Shown: positions 21,777-33,907, numbered from the stretch's first letter. The stretch is DNA of 64,000 bases from Flaccisagitta enflata (GCA_965153355.1 OZ231128.1:37820001-37884000), one strand, 5' to 3'. The notes: generated by a model not told the origin, from the letters alone. A program made the numbers and translations.

Positions 21777-22219
21777 CTTTCAGAGAAAGATGATAGAAAA
21801 ATAAATCCCGGGTAACTACACTATGCTATGGCCGCCACTATAGTAGGCAATACAGTTGAAGAACGCAAAAATGGTGGCACCAAAGAGTGCAATGGGACAA
21901 TCACATGAACGGAAATGGAAACTGGGGATTGGTTAGGAAGTTTTACCGGGATTTTTAACGATTTAGGGTAATGATTGTAATTGTTGGGTTAAGAAGCAGT
22001 ATGGGTGAATGGTTTAGGAAAAAAAAAAAGGGCAAACGATTCTCACATGGCTAATTTTTATTTGTATTTGTTTGTTTAGCATTTACAAACTAAATATCTG
22101 ATCCATGATGCAAGTGCAAATTGGGAAATCATTGGCAATAACGCTGGATAAAAAGGAGTATCGTATCCCGAGTTAACAGGAGGCTGATTGTTGTGGTGGA
22201 TCAGACCAAAACACCTGCA
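21777..22219. other. 3' flank of the gypsy-type fragment
   Basis: On the minus strand this follows the stop codon of the integrase ORF. An AATAAA on the minus strand at 22062-22057 could end its transcript. No LTR with TG...CA ends was identified. Confidence 0.3.
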
Positions 22220-25200
22220 TTACGGCTTCCGCTTAATGAATTTACCGTTTGGCCCCCGAGGAGGCTGGTACTTAGCCTTCGGGGGGGCCTGTTGTACTTG
22301 TTGGGCATCACTCGCGGCTCGCTCTGAATTCTCCCTACTTTCCAGTGCGGTTTTGGCTTTGGCCGTTTTGCTGAGTGGGTAAGCAAGGTCAGATGGATGT
22401 GACGAAGTGCGGTTGCGTGTGTGTCTCATCTTAGTTTGCAAATCCCTTTGTGCGCTAGTTGGTGGTAAATTTGCGCTGTTGGAAGGGCCAGGAACTGGTT
22501 CTTCTGTACTGGCTAGCTGTGCCTCTTGCATTGGTATTTGTTCTACGGGTATTTGGCCATGTGGTGAGGAAACCAAAAATGCTGAGTTATCGAATGCAAA
22601 GATTGCATGGTGAGCTGATGGCGGTGCGATTGGCGTGTCAGGCTCAGAATCTTCTTCCTCATCTGTGTCCCTTTGTTCACTCTTAATGGTTGCTGTGTTA
22701 GGTGGCAAGTGAATTTTCTGTCTTACCTTCATAAAATCTGGTCTGTAAGCTGTGCGGTTGTATGTGTTTGGTTGGCTTGAACTAGGTGTTTGAAATCTGT
22801 TTGGTGAGACCCCAGGAGTGAAAAACCGTGGGGGTGCAACAAGTGGGTGTGGTTGTATCGTTCGGCGTTGCAATTGGCGGTTTGGTGATTCCGGTGAAGT
22901 GGATGGGTCTGATGATTCAGGTGATTCATGCTCAGCGGGTATATGTGCCCTAGGTGGACCGTCGGCATTTTCATTTTCCTCAGGCAATGATAGAGTGCTT
23001 AAGAAACCAGTGTTAAGTTCAGAAAGGGAGGCAGATTCAGGTGCTGATTCGTTTGCTGAGCTATCGACTTCCCCAGTTGGTTGATTATTGGTTGAGACTG
23101 CTTCAACTTCCCCAGTGGCGTTCCCTTCATCCCCATCAATTTGCAATTCCTCGTTTGCCCGACAACTGGGGGCAGAGGAGGGATGTGTGGGTTGAGATGA
23201 GGTAGATGGTATTGCAGGTGGAGGTGAAGCGTTGCTGTTGGGTACCTGTGTCATAGCATTGGTTGCAGAGGGTCTATTAGCAGCAAGCAGACGGTTGGAA
23301 GGCGATGTTTCAGGACTAGTGGCTGGTGTGACTTCAGGCGCTGGGACTATTACGATGGTAGGATTTGCAGCCAAGGCGATAGTTCTGAGAGGTGCAGGAG
23401 CGGAGAGAGGCTGGATCAGTGTTTGAGTGGCAGGTGTAGGAGTGGGTTGTTCGAGATCAGGAGTTGGAATAGGAGGCAAACTTGCAGGGGCGGCTGATGT
23501 AGGAGCAGCAAGTGCGGCAGGTGCAGCAGGCGCAGCAGGAGCAGCGGGTGCGGCCAGTGTGGCTGTTGCAGCATGTGTAGCAGGTGAAGCAAGACTGGCA
23601 GATGCTGCGGGCGCGGCTGCTGCGGTGAGCGCATTAGCAGGTGCTGCAGGTGCAGAATCTGTCAGAGGCACGGTTTGGTTGCTCGAGTTGGCCCCCATCA
23701 AGATTGCCAAGATGTCACATGCGCTTCTAGTTTTTGGTTTTTGACACTTTTCGGGCTTCAGCGGTTTCTTCATATTTTCTTCGAATCGCGCATTTACCCT
23801 TTTGAGTTGCTCATAGTTTCTCCTACACAAGGAGCCATCCTGACGTTCACATTCATACGTCGTTCCTGGCCCATTGTTGTTGTCTGGGCTTCGTGATCTT
23901 ATTCTGACTGGCCCATCGAATTCCGGATCCAACTTGTTACTCCTGACATTAACCTTTTCCCATGCTCTGTCACCTGGTTCAAACGGGACGTGCTTGACAC
24001 GTCTGTCATATTGCTCCTTTTCCTTCTCACGTTCCACGCTTGCTCTACGCCTTGCTTCTGTGTGCACGATGTTGATGTTATCTTTCAGCTCTTTCTCGAA
24101 CTCTTTGCTTTTGACATCTTTGCTAACTGGCTGATCAGCCGGCACGAAGGGCGGCAAGCGAGGTTCGCGACCGAAGAACACGTAGTACGGGCACATTCGT
24201 GTTTTTGCGAACGGAGTGGTGTTTATGACCCATTCTACGTATGGAAGATGTTTGGCCCAAGTGTTACCATATTGGAGAAGTCTTTGTTTGAGATTTTTGA
24301 TGATGGTGCGATTTTCTCTTTCAACATTGCCCTGGGATTGGGGCCGGTACGGCACTCCTGTGCGCTTGTCAACCCCAAGAAGAACGCATGCGTCCTCCAG
24401 TGCATCAGAGACGAACTCGCCACCGTTATCGGAGGATAGCCGACGGGGTATTCCAAGGAAGCAGATCAGATCTTCGAAGGCCCTGACTACACCCATCGTA
24501 GTTTTGTCCCTTAGCTTGTAGCAACGGATGAGGCCAGAGAAAACATCTTTGAACACCAACACATGTTTGTAACCTTGACTTGGTGTGGTAAAACTGACCA
24601 AGTCACACATGACGTGGTCAAAGACCCTGTTGGCGATGATGGGCCTAAGTGGCGCGCGCGGTTTGGGGACCTGGGCTCTCAACTGGTCACAGATCAGGCA
24701 GTTTTTGACCTTGTCCTCCAGATCTGCCGAAAGAGTTGGCCAGGTGTCATACCTCTGTATTTGCAGCTTCATGTTCTCAAGGCTTGGGTGACCAGCCCAT
24801 TGGGATCCATGTAGCTCGTCCAAAACCTCCTGGACCATCTTGTCAGGGATGACAGCCTGAAGGATGTTGGAGTGAACGGCAGTGGAGTATGAACGACGAT
24901 AAAGGATACCATTTCTCACAACTAGCCATTTGAAGTTTCGCCGGTACCATGAGCAAGGATAGTTTCTGGGAAGTTTTCTTCTCTTCCTGACAAAGCTCCT
25001 GACTTCTGCTATGATTTGGTCTGCATCTTGAAGCTTTTTGAGCCTCTTGATTTCATCCGGCTCAGCGTTGAGCTTGACGAGCACGTGGTCGTCATCTTCC
25101 TCCATGCCAAGGAAATAGAAGAACTCGTCCTCTGGCTTGTCTGGGAGGCCATCAAGAAATGTGAGACCAAGGAAGTCGTCAGTGTCCTCAGCAACTTCAT

Positions 25201-25490
25201 CGTCCTCGTCGCCCCGGCGGCTCATGGCATCAGCGTCGTTATGGGTTTTGCCCTTCTTATACACCAATTCGAAGTCATAGGTGTCCATTTCACAAGCCCA
25301 CCTCGTGCGGCGGCCAGTGGAGTCCTTCTTTGAGTCAACTCGCCGCCACGCGAGGAGGGGCCTGTGGTCAGTTATGGCGGTGAATTTGGCATGTCTTAGG
25401 TAATGGGCGTAGGTTCTAATGGCGGAAATCAATGCGAACCATTCACGATCAAAAGTACACCATTTTTGTTGTGTGCGATTTAGTTTCTTT
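22220..25490 (-). mobile_element. 5'-truncated Ty3/gypsy-type pol: RNase H and integrase, RT missing
   Basis: The main ORF (25432 to 22220, 1070 codons, no stop or frameshift) begins inside the retroelement RNase H: EWFALISAIRTYAHYLR is readable just upstream of 25432, then TDHRPL and NDADAMSR. The integrase follows. Numbering from 25432, its zinc-binding HHCC residues are H208, H215, C245 and C248, and its DDE triad is D277, D335 and E371 with exact D-35-E spacing. From about residue 560 the protein is a long Ala/Pro/Ser/Thr-rich tail of low complexity ending in GPNGKFIKRKP. No reverse transcriptase or protease is found upstream: similarity stops near an A-run at about 25485, where other repeats begin. 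The start codon is therefore unknown. An intact integrase in a truncated element could mean a young insertion or a retained host gene; I cannot tell which. Confidence 0.8.
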
Positions 25491-25634
25491 TTTTTGTATG
25501 TTCGTGTAATAAGAATTAAAGGCCTGTACGTTCTTGAACCAGGATGTAAACAAACTTAATTTGCCTGCAGATCAGTTTGATCCCTCACCGCGTCCGTGTC
25601 CGCGTCCGTGTCCAGAAGAAAATCGCAACTTTTT

Positions 25635-26047
25635 AGTTGCGGACACGCAACTCTATTTTTAGTCGCGTGCACGCGACTCTACACCCCGCTTTGTCGGTCC
25701 GTCCGTCGGTCCGTCGGTCCGTCCGTCGGTCCGTCGGTCCGTCCGTCCGTCACACTTTACTTTTTTTGTAATAAAGCGTCAACTCTTAGGTCATTTTAAG
25801 TCTTTTTTAGTCATTAATAGTTATTCTAAGTCATTTTGAGTCATTCTAAGTCATTTTAAGTTATTCAAAGTCATTTTAAGTTATTTTAAGTCATTTTTGG
25901 TCGTTAGGTTTTTTAGACATTTTAAGTCCTTTTTGGACATTTTAAGTCATTCTAAGTCGTTCTAAGTCATTCTAAGTCATTTTAAGTCATTCTAAGTCCT
26001 TCTTACCCTGTAAATCTTGCACGCGACTTATAGGTGTTGGCCTTGTT
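25635..26047 (+). repeat. CGCG-palindrome family copy carrying an 11-bp minisatellite
   Basis: Two palindromes in tandem (AGTTGCGGACACGCAACT, then AGTCGCGTGCACGCGACT at 25661-25678) are followed by (GGTCCGTC)n. About 25790-26000 is a degenerate array of TCATTTTAAG plus T. The end reads TTGCACGCGACTTA, then GGCCTTGTT. There are no genes. Confidence 0.7.
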
Positions 26048-26347
26048 ATAAAAATGCCCGTTTTCCCACTTTTCAACTTGTGTCCACGGACCAATGGACG
26101 CAACAACGGACCAACGGATCAACGGACTGACAGAGGAATATAATTGATGTAAAAAATGGGACGTATAAAGCATATAAAGCTTATAAAGCATAGAAAATAT
26201 AAAGCATATAAAAGGTGGAGTTCTTAAGCAATATAATCTGTACAAATTCGGACTCGTGAAACGGATGGGAAAACAGAGTTTCATCCAGAAACAAAGTCCC
26301 AAAAATTTAATTGAATACAATTTTGGGGACTCAGACAAAACAAGGCT
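26048..26347. other. repeat-derived spacer
   Basis: Contains ACGGACCAACGG tetranucleotides (26095-26130) of the palindrome family and (AAAGCATAT)n-like units (26165-26215). No gene. Confidence 0.4.
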
Positions 26348-26351
26348 GTAT

Positions 26352-27000
26352 AGTAGCCTGTACCTAAATGACAAAAAACGATAAAATTAACATTCTCCGA
26401 GCAGATCATGTTGTGGGACTGTCTCAGGCTTCTATTGAACTCAATATTGGCTTTGAAATTCTACTTTTAGGTGGCCGCGCCTTACCTTCTATTTACCATA
26501 CCCCTATAGAAAATCCAAAATTTCAAAGTACTCAAATTGCAATTTTGACTGCAGATTTGAAATCTGCAGAAAAAACTGACAGTTGAAAGTGTTTTCCTCT
26601 TTTTGATATTCCAATTAGAAGGTGGTCAAAAGTGATGTCAAATATCGCGAAACATACCTTTCCTTTTAATTTCCTTGTTAAATCATTGAACTTACCTTTT
26701 TTTTAAATTTTTAGCCTGGATTTTGATGATGATCCCGAAGGAATTTTAAAAAAAGAAAAGCACTTTCAACAGACAGTTTTTCATGCAGATTCCAAATCTG
26801 CAGTCAAAATATTGATTTGAGCAATTTGAAATTTTTGGTTTTCAATTGACCCATGTGAAGTTCAAGGTAAGGCGCGGCAACCAAGATGTATTTGTTTTAA
26901 ACTGAAAATGATGACATTAGGAGCCCAAGACAGCTCCACAGCATGAAATGCTTGGAGAATTTCGATTTGTTTGTTTTTTGTCATTTCAGTACAGGCTACT
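26352..27000. mobile_element. inverted-repeat DNA element, GTAT TSD
   Basis: The ends AGTAGCCTGTAC are inverted copies and continue as AAATGACAAAAAAC and ATTCTCC for about 90 bp. Flanks of GTAT at 26348-26351 and 27001-27004 suggest a 4-bp duplication. The interior contains a second inverted pair (GGTAAGGCGCGG and its complement). No transposase is encoded. A partial relative of the left arm is at 39095-39200. Confidence 0.6.
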
Positions 27001-27010
27001 GTATAGTGTA

Positions 27011-27459
27011 CACTCTTTTTTTTGAGTAAGGACAAAGTTTATAAGGACATCGAGGCTGAAATTTGGCCAAAAATTAAGGACATTTCGCATGGACAAAGCC
27101 TAGCTCGTAGGATTGGCAAAAAAAAAAAAAATTTTTTTTATAATATAATTTTTTTTTTTTAAATTTTTTTCTTACGCAATTTTCAAAAGAAAATAACCCT
27201 GTTTATAAAAAATGATATTTATTTTTGCTAGATGATATAACATTTTAACAAGAACAACTACAAAGCAGTTATTGTTATATCTAACTTGTATTTGCTTCTA
27301 CTGGACATCAGCTACTTCAATATATAGAATGTAATCATAAGAAAATCATAGAAAAATATTAAGGACACGCTAAGGACATTTCAGCCTGAAATTTGTCAAA
27401 ATTTAAAGACATCCCAGCCTCAGAAAAAATTTACTGGTCCTTAAAAAAAATAAAGAGTG
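27011..27459. mobile_element. inverted-repeat element, CACTCTTT ends, TA-flanked
   Basis: CACTCTTTTTTTTT at the left and its inverted counterpart AAAGAGTG at the right are each flanked by TA. Inner arms share AAGGAC, AGGCTGAAATTTG and their complements. It begins only 6 bp after the GTAT duplication of the previous element. Confidence 0.5.
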
Positions 27460-27463
27460 TATA

Positions 27464-28037
27464 CACGCACTTGGCTGTGTAACAACCTTCTTTATAACAA
27501 CGTTGAAGCTCAAAATGTCAAAAAAATAAGAACATTTCTAGCAACATTGTCAGCCTCAGAAAATTATAAATATAACAACATTTCAGCCTCAAGTCCAACC
27601 AATAACAACTTTTCTCTTCGATTTGCAATAGTTTCCGTTGCATTCAATTGTAACGTGCGGTGGTTTCATAAAAGAGGTGGCTTTTTCTATTGTATTTCAA
27701 TTATAACAATATTTTGTTCCTGATTTTAAATGGTTGTTCTACTTTATCGTTTAAGGTTTTTGTACTAATAGCAACCATTTGCTTGGACCCCTTAGGGGTC
27801 TGAGTTGGTTGCTATATATTATATTATATTATTATATTATTTCATCCCTGTCATTCCAGAGAAAGCAGCGCTAGGAATGATGGTACAGATATCCTAATCA
27901 ATCGTTATATTAGAAGATTGATGAGAAAAAAATAACAACAGTTTAGCAACGATTTGAGCCTCATATCGTCTTTCAAATAACAACACTGAGCCTCAGAAAA
28001 AAATACAACCCGTTGTTATTTGGAAGCCAAGAGCGTG
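27464..28037. mobile_element. inverted-repeat element, CACGCNCTTGGCT ends
   Basis: The left end CACGCACTTGGCT and the right end AGCCAAGAGCGTG are inverted. The arms contain AACAAC and GAGGCTCA motifs. No clear target duplication. Together with 486-953 and 27011-27459 it defines a loose family with CAC...GTG ends. Confidence 0.45.
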
Positions 28038-28290
28038 GCCACCTCAGTTGTTGACTTGTGGGCAGGAGTGGAAAATAAAAAAACAAGTGACGCGGGGTAA
28101 CAGTATCCAAGTGGACGGGAGGGCAGGGGCGTCCAACCCCCATCTGGACCCCACGCACCCCCCAACCATACACAAGCATCTAAAGTGTTTACTTTTCTAC
28201 TTTTTAAACGGGCATTTTAGAGGCTTTTTGTGTATGGTTGTGGTATGTGTGTGGATGGGGATTGGACGCTCTTGCCCACCCGTCCGCAAC
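28038..28290. repeat. GTGACGCGG-type dispersed repeat, fold-back
   Basis: Contains GTGACGCGGGGTAACAGTAT and GGCAGGGGCGTCCAACCCCC. An inverted copy (TTGGACGCTCTTGCCCACCC) lies at 28250-28285. A relative is at 58667-58860 inside the RAG-like transposon. Confidence 0.5.
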
Positions 28291-28596
28291 GATATTGTGA
28301 CCCAGCTTGTTTCTATGCTCAGGACATGGCGATTAACTAGCTAGCTGAGCAAAACCGATCATCTTAACCACAACGAAAGCGACAAATAAAAGCAGCTCTG
28401 TCAAATCCTTATATCTGACAATTTATCAGTGCTTTGATAGTTCATCATTACGCAATAACATGGAGAAGTTAACATTACAGTGACAAGATTTTTATTGCAA
28501 ATTTTAATGAAATGACACGAGAAATACAGTGTAACTCGAGGATTCCTCCTCCTCTCCTCTCTCTTTCAGTCTCTCAGTTTCTGTCTCTCTCTTTTT
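28291..28596. other. intergenic, no gene seen
   Basis: AT-rich spacer ending in a short CT-rich stretch. Confidence 0.35.
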
Positions 28597-28899
28597 AGTC
28601 GCGTGCACGCGACTCTACACCTTGGTCTGTCGGTCGGTAAGTCGGTAAGTCGGTCGGTCCGTCACGTAACCTTTTTAACGTAACCTTTTTAAATTTTTTA
28701 CGTTTTTTGACGTGTTTTAACATTTTTTAGCATTTCTTAACAATCTTTAACATTTTTTGACATTTTCTGACTTTTTTGGCATCTTAACATTTTTTAACAT
28801 TTTTTTAACATTTTTTAACATTTTTTAACATTTCCTGACATTTTTAACATTTTGTCTGTCATTTCCAGACGCACGCGACTGTTGCCCTCTTGGGCTTGT
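28597..28899 (+). repeat. CGCG-palindrome family copy carrying (ACATTTTTTA)n
   Basis: The perfect 18-bp palindrome is at 28597-28614, then GTCGGTCGGTAAGTCGG. About 28680-28860 holds imperfect ACATTTTTTA units, and the end reads ACGCACGCGACTG. Confidence 0.7.
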
Positions 28900-28965
28900 T
28901 CTGTCTCTATTTTTCCTCTGATTTTCTGAAGTTTGAGCAGGTTTTACATCTTATCGCATGTTACA

Positions 28966-28998
28966 ATACAATACAATACAATACAATACAATACAATT
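28966..28998. repeat. (ACAAT)n microsatellite
   Basis: Six to seven copies of a 5-bp unit, followed by two variant units. Confidence 0.85.
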
Positions 28999-28999
28999 C

Positions 29000-30011
29000 T
29001 ATACAATTTGTGGACTATTTCCTGAAAAAGGGTGTAGAATAAACATTCATGCAAATAGGGGCCAATTACTTCCCATAATGAACAATCTGATCGTTCAAGA
29101 TTACTCCACTAATTACAAGAATTTACTGATGCAAAATTGCTTTAAAATGTGATCTTTAAGTGCATTCTCGCACTTCTATAAGAGATAATGTCCGTCCTTC
29201 TGTCAGTCGGTCTGTCAGTTGGTCGGTCGGTCGGTCGGTCATTGGAGGTCATTAGAACGAATTTGATCCCTGTTTTTTTTTCTAGCCCGTGGAGTTAATA
29301 CAAAGTTGCCTACACGGCACATTTTTAAGTGCCTCGCGAGGTGCTCTTTATAAGTTCTTAATCTGGTCGCTCGGTCGTTGACTTCTGTCAATAGAAACTT
29401 ATTGAATGAGGTTACTTCACAGGGATTGTTTTGTAATTCTGCCGCTTTATTGCTGACGAAATAAAAGAGCATATATTTGTATCTTTCTCTATTTGTTTTG
29501 AGTAAAGAAATGAAATTACAGAACAAGTGGAACAATATCAATCGCTGCATCCAAACTTAGCAAGGCCAAGTTATGGCCAATATATGCGCGCCTCGCTGAT
29601 TAAGAATAAATGAATGAACGTTTTTGATGAATGAACGTTTTGGATGAATGAATGAATCAATGCATAAAAGGATGAACAACTGAATAGAAATGATGACGTG
29701 GGAGGTATCAAGAATGAATGAAGACATTGAAATCGTCTGTTTTGCGTGGTTTTAACGTTTGCGTGACGGACGGACAGACCAACTAACCAACCGACCGACC
29801 AACTGACCAACTCACAGACATGACCTTTTATTGATAATTAGATATGCGAGGACGCACATTAAGATGAAAGAGGCCTTGGTAACCATCAGTGAGTAGTAAC
29901 TACGCGTATCACTCCTAGTTCATTCTGTGTCTCACCCAAAATACAAATGCACATCAAAGACAATATATGTTCACCTGAAAATAAGCATCGAATGTAAATA
30001 GATTAAGCTTT
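29000..30011. other. repeat-rich spacer, no gene
   Basis: Holds two diverged palindrome-family pieces: 29155-29250, with GCATTCTCGCACTTCTATAA and (GGTC)n; and 29755-29880, with GACGGACGGACAGACC and ATGCGAGGACGCAC. It also has (AATG)n-like units near 29600-29660. Confidence 0.45.
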
Positions 30012-30110
30012 TAGGGATGTGGAAGCAGTCGATTTGAATGCCACTTCCATCACTTCCGCTTCTGCTTCCACTTTCATTTTACAGTTCAAATACTAGGAGC
30101 TGTCTCACAC
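30012..30110 (+). repeat. fragment of the TAGGGATGTGG hAT MITE
   Basis: Matches the left two thirds of the element at 35792-35927 (TAGGGATGTGGAAGC, CGCTTC units, TTCAAATACTA). The right end is missing. Confidence 0.65.
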
Positions 30111-30199
30111 ACTCTCTGCCTCATCTCTTTCTCCCTCATTCTTTCTTTCTTCCTTTCTTTCTTTCTTTCTTTCTTTCTTTCTCTCTTTCCTTTTTTTTT

Positions 30200-31375
30200 T
30201 TTCTCTCGCTTTTCGCTTTTTGTCGTTCCCTTGTCAATCAAGAAAGCTGTTCTTTTTTTTTCTTGTGTTTTTCTTTTGCTTCAATCTTTTCTTGGAAGCA
30301 TCAAGGGATTCCTCTTCATTTCTCAGATAATCTTTCCTTTTCTTATTATTCTCAGTCGCATCTTCGGCACACTTTCCAAAGGCAACATTTGCAATTGCAT
30401 CGTCGTTTACTGCTGTCAGTCAGTAGACATACAAAGCCAAATAGATTCAGTAGATCTCATCTAGACTTGAGATAAGGGGGGCAAGCATTCTGGATAGACA
30501 AATGAAGGCAGGGGAGTGATATTTGGATAATTGACTAATTAAAGGATGCTTAATTCCTCATAATAGATGGTTGCCATGGAAACACATTTCCATGTATTCT
30601 CGCTAAAATATCAATGTTTTGAGAAATTTTTCAAGGGAACATTGCTTAAAATCAAATTTGCTACAACTTTCCCATAGTATGTTCTATAAGAATGTCGCTT
30701 GTTTGACTGTTGCTAGGGAGCGTATCTATGTGTGACAACCCCTAGCAACCGCTTAACGAGCGACATTTGTACAGAACATACTGCGGGAAAGTTGTAGCAA
30801 ATTTGATTTCAAAAAATGTTCTTTCATAAAATTTCTCAAAATATTGATATTTTAGCGAAAATACATAGAAATGTGTTTCCATGGCAACCAGCTATCATGG
30901 GTAATAAAACATCCCTTTATTAGTCTATGTCTCAAATATCACTCCCCTGGCTTCAGTTATTTTTTTACAATGCTTGCCCCCGTTATTTCAAGTCTAGACG
31001 AGATCTACTGTATTCATTCTTCAAGACTTTACCTCGCATTAGTTCATTTTGTGCTTTTTCTTTGTCGAGTCTCTCTTTTCTTCTCATTTCTGGCAATTCA
31101 AACTAGCAAAAATTTTATCAATTACAATCTGCGCCACTGCCTTTCTTGTTGGCAAGCTCAGTCAAATCAGTCAAATCAGTCAAAAATCACATTTTTTAAC
31201 AGTTTGGCTAGTTTTTGGCTAGTTCTGAGCCGGGTTTTGTCCATAGGGGTGGGCCCGCAGCTTTCTCAAACAGCTTTCCTCTTTCTCATTGTCGCCTCTT
31301 CCAGAAAATAACGAAAATGTAAATAAAGACTTGAAAAATCATAACTTGAAAAATGATGATTGTAAATCATTGTAT
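30200..31375 (+). repeat. 1.16-kb direct duplication, copy 1, containing a fold-back element
   Basis: Nearly identical to 31950-33108, with a few substitutions and small deletions. Inside, about 30440-30735 and 30736-31025 are inverted copies of each other (AGATCTC and TCTAGACTT at the outer ends, TTGCCATGGAAACACATTTC in the arms), making an element of about 585 bp that can form a long hairpin. A pyrimidine tract lies just before the duplicated unit. No gene. Confidence 0.8.
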
Positions 31376-31854
31376 GACGGAAAATTTATGAAGGAAAATG
31401 AAGTGTTTCACAATACTTTTTGCATCATTATCAGGACAATAATGAAGCTGGAATGCTTTTAGTGGACAAATTGTCTCTAAGGATACTTGGCGCGTACATT
31501 TTTATCATATTCTGACTTAAAATACAATTTGAACCATGCGATTCACATGAAAACAAGCAAGAAATTGATGATTTTTAGTGATTTTCTGCTTACACTTTTT
31601 TTCATTTTCTGAGGTTGAAATTCTAAGAAAGCCAAATACAGGGAAATTTTGCATTTTGAAAAACATAGTTCTCTCTGTAATCGATTTAGGAAGAGAACTA
31701 TGTTCTTTGTTTTTTCATTTTTTCATTTCCTATGCAAATTCAGAATTTCAACCAACCCCCTGTCAGTGACCAAAAATAAAATAAGTACAAATTTTCAAAG
31801 TAATTTTTTTGGTAACATTTGCTAAACTTGGTCCTTTTGCTGAATCAATGCAAA

Positions 31855-31855
<1 letters not shown>
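31376..31855. other. spacer between the two duplicated copies
   Basis: AT-rich. No feature recognised. Confidence 0.4.

Positions 31856-31858
<3 letters not shown>

Positions 31859-31930
<72 letters not shown>
31859..31930. repeat. (CT)n microsatellite
   Basis: About 35 CT units directly upstream of duplicated copy 2. Confidence 0.95.
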
Positions 31931-31936
<6 letters not shown>

Positions 31937-31949
31937 TTTCCTGTTTTTT

Positions 31950-33108
31950 TCTCTCTCGCTTTTCGCTTTTTGTCGTTCCCTTGTCAATCAAGAAAGCTGT
32001 TCTTTTTTTCTCTTGTGTTTTTCTTTTGCTTCAATCTTTTCTTGGAAGCATCAAGGGATTCCTCTTCATTTCTCAGATGATCTTTCCTTTTCTTATTATT
32101 CTCAGTCGCATCTTCGGCACACTTTCCAAAGGCAACATTTGCAATTGCATCGTCGTTTACTGCTGTCAGTCAGTAGACATACAAAGCCAAATAGATTCAG
32201 TAGATCTCATCTAGACTTGAGATAACCGGGGCAAGCATTCTGGATAGACGAATGAAGGCAGGGGTGTGATATTTGGATAATTGACTAATTAAAGGATGCT
32301 TAATTCCTCATAATAGATGGTTGCCATGGAAACACATTTCCATGTATTCTCGCTAAAATATCAATGTTTTGAGAAATTTTTCAAGGGAACATTGCTTAAA
32401 ATCAAATTTGCTACAACTTTCTCATAGTATGTTCTATAAGAATGTCGCTTGTTTGGCTGTTGCTAGGGAGCGTATCTATGTGTGACAACCCCTAGCAACT
32501 GCTAAACGAGCGACATTTGTACAGAACATACTGGGAAAAAAAATTTGATTTCAAAAATGTTCTTTCATAAAATTTTCAAAATATTGATATTTTAGCCAAT
32601 ACATAGAAATGTTTCTATGGCAACCAGCTATCATGGGTAATAAAACATCCTTTTATTAGTCTATGTCTCAAATATCACTCCCCTGGCTTCAGTTATTTTT
32701 TTACAATGCTTGCCCCCGTTATTTCAAGTCTAGACGAGATCTACTGTATTCATTCTTCAAGACTTTACCTCGCATTAGTTCATTTTGTGCTTTTTCTTTG
32801 TCGAGTCTCTCTTTTCTTCTCATTTCTGGCAATTCAAACTAGCAAAAATTTTATCAATTACAATCTGCGCCACTGCCTTTCTTGTTGGCAAGCTCAGTCA
32901 AATCAGTCAAATCAGTCAAAAATCACATTTAAAAGTTTGGCTAGTTTTTGGCTAGTTCTGAGCCGGGTTTTGTCCATAGGGGTGGGCCCGCAGCTTTCTC
33001 AAACAGTTTTCCTCTTTCTCATTGTCGCCTCTTCCAGAAAATAACGAAAATGTAAATAAAGACTTGAAAAATCATAACTTGAAAAATGATGATTGTAAAT
33101 CATTGTAT
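31950..33108 (+). repeat. 1.16-kb direct duplication, copy 2
   Basis: The second copy, including the fold-back at about 32190-32757. The right arm of the fold-back has lost about 15 bp near 32535, relative to copy 1. Similarity ends at the same base (ATCATTGTAT) in both copies. Confidence 0.8.
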
Positions 33109-33907
33109 AGACTTCTGGTTGGCGCCATTTGAATGGAAAAAGTTAGCTCTTTTTTAGTAGCGAAAAAAAATATGTCATCTCAGACAGGAAATGACTCAAC
33201 TGTGACTGTCTCAGTGCCGCAGGTCGAAAATGGAAAACCTTCTTATGTTGGTTCGATGGCCCGTCAATCACACTTCTCTCTCTTATGCTGCCCGTTTGTC
33301 TTTTTGGCTTTTTTCTCACCCTTGCCCATTTGGTGCGGACTTGTTCAAATGTTTTTCTGGGTATGTTTTCATTCATGCAATAAGCTAATTTTGCGGTGGG
33401 TAAACTCATTTAAGGTGGTCATAACAATTTTACATGGATCGCCTGCAGCAAGATAAGTGTTCTGGGTATAAGATGAGGTATCTATTTATTCTAAGACACT
33501 GTGTTATCATTAAGTGTCTTATAATACGTTGAAACCCCTTAAAATAATTTCAGTTTTTGCGAAATAAGCCTTTACTTACCAAACCACATCTCCACCACTC
33601 TCTTTCTTTCTCTTCGTCATTCTCTTCCCTCGCACACACCCATCTTCCAGAATTCAGAGTGATTTACTGGAAGACAGGGTCTAATCATTCCTTTTTCATT
33701 TGCCTCCTCCGCAGCCTACACGTCTATCTTTCTATCTTTCTCTGTCGCTCTTCTTTGTGCCCATTTATGTTACGTGCGTGGAAGTAGCTTAAGGGCTGTG
33801 TCCGTTGATTCGACTGACCAGTGGTTTGTCAGTCTGTAGGTTGATCCGACTTTGCCATTTTGCTTCATTATAAGTTTTCGACAATTATTCTTCTGTTAGA
33901 TCTTCGG
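33109..33907. other. intergenic, no gene supported
   Basis: Several short ORFs, none with a recognised domain. Confidence 0.35.

Noticed and set aside
28960-29000. Short tandem units considered as a CRISPR-like array
   Set aside because: Contiguous 5-bp repeat without spacers, in a eukaryotic genome.
30038-30475. Ser/Phe-rich ORF repeated at 31809-32225
   Set aside because: The same duplicated pyrimidine-rich segment; no domain, and the 1.16-kb duplication explains the apparent conservation.
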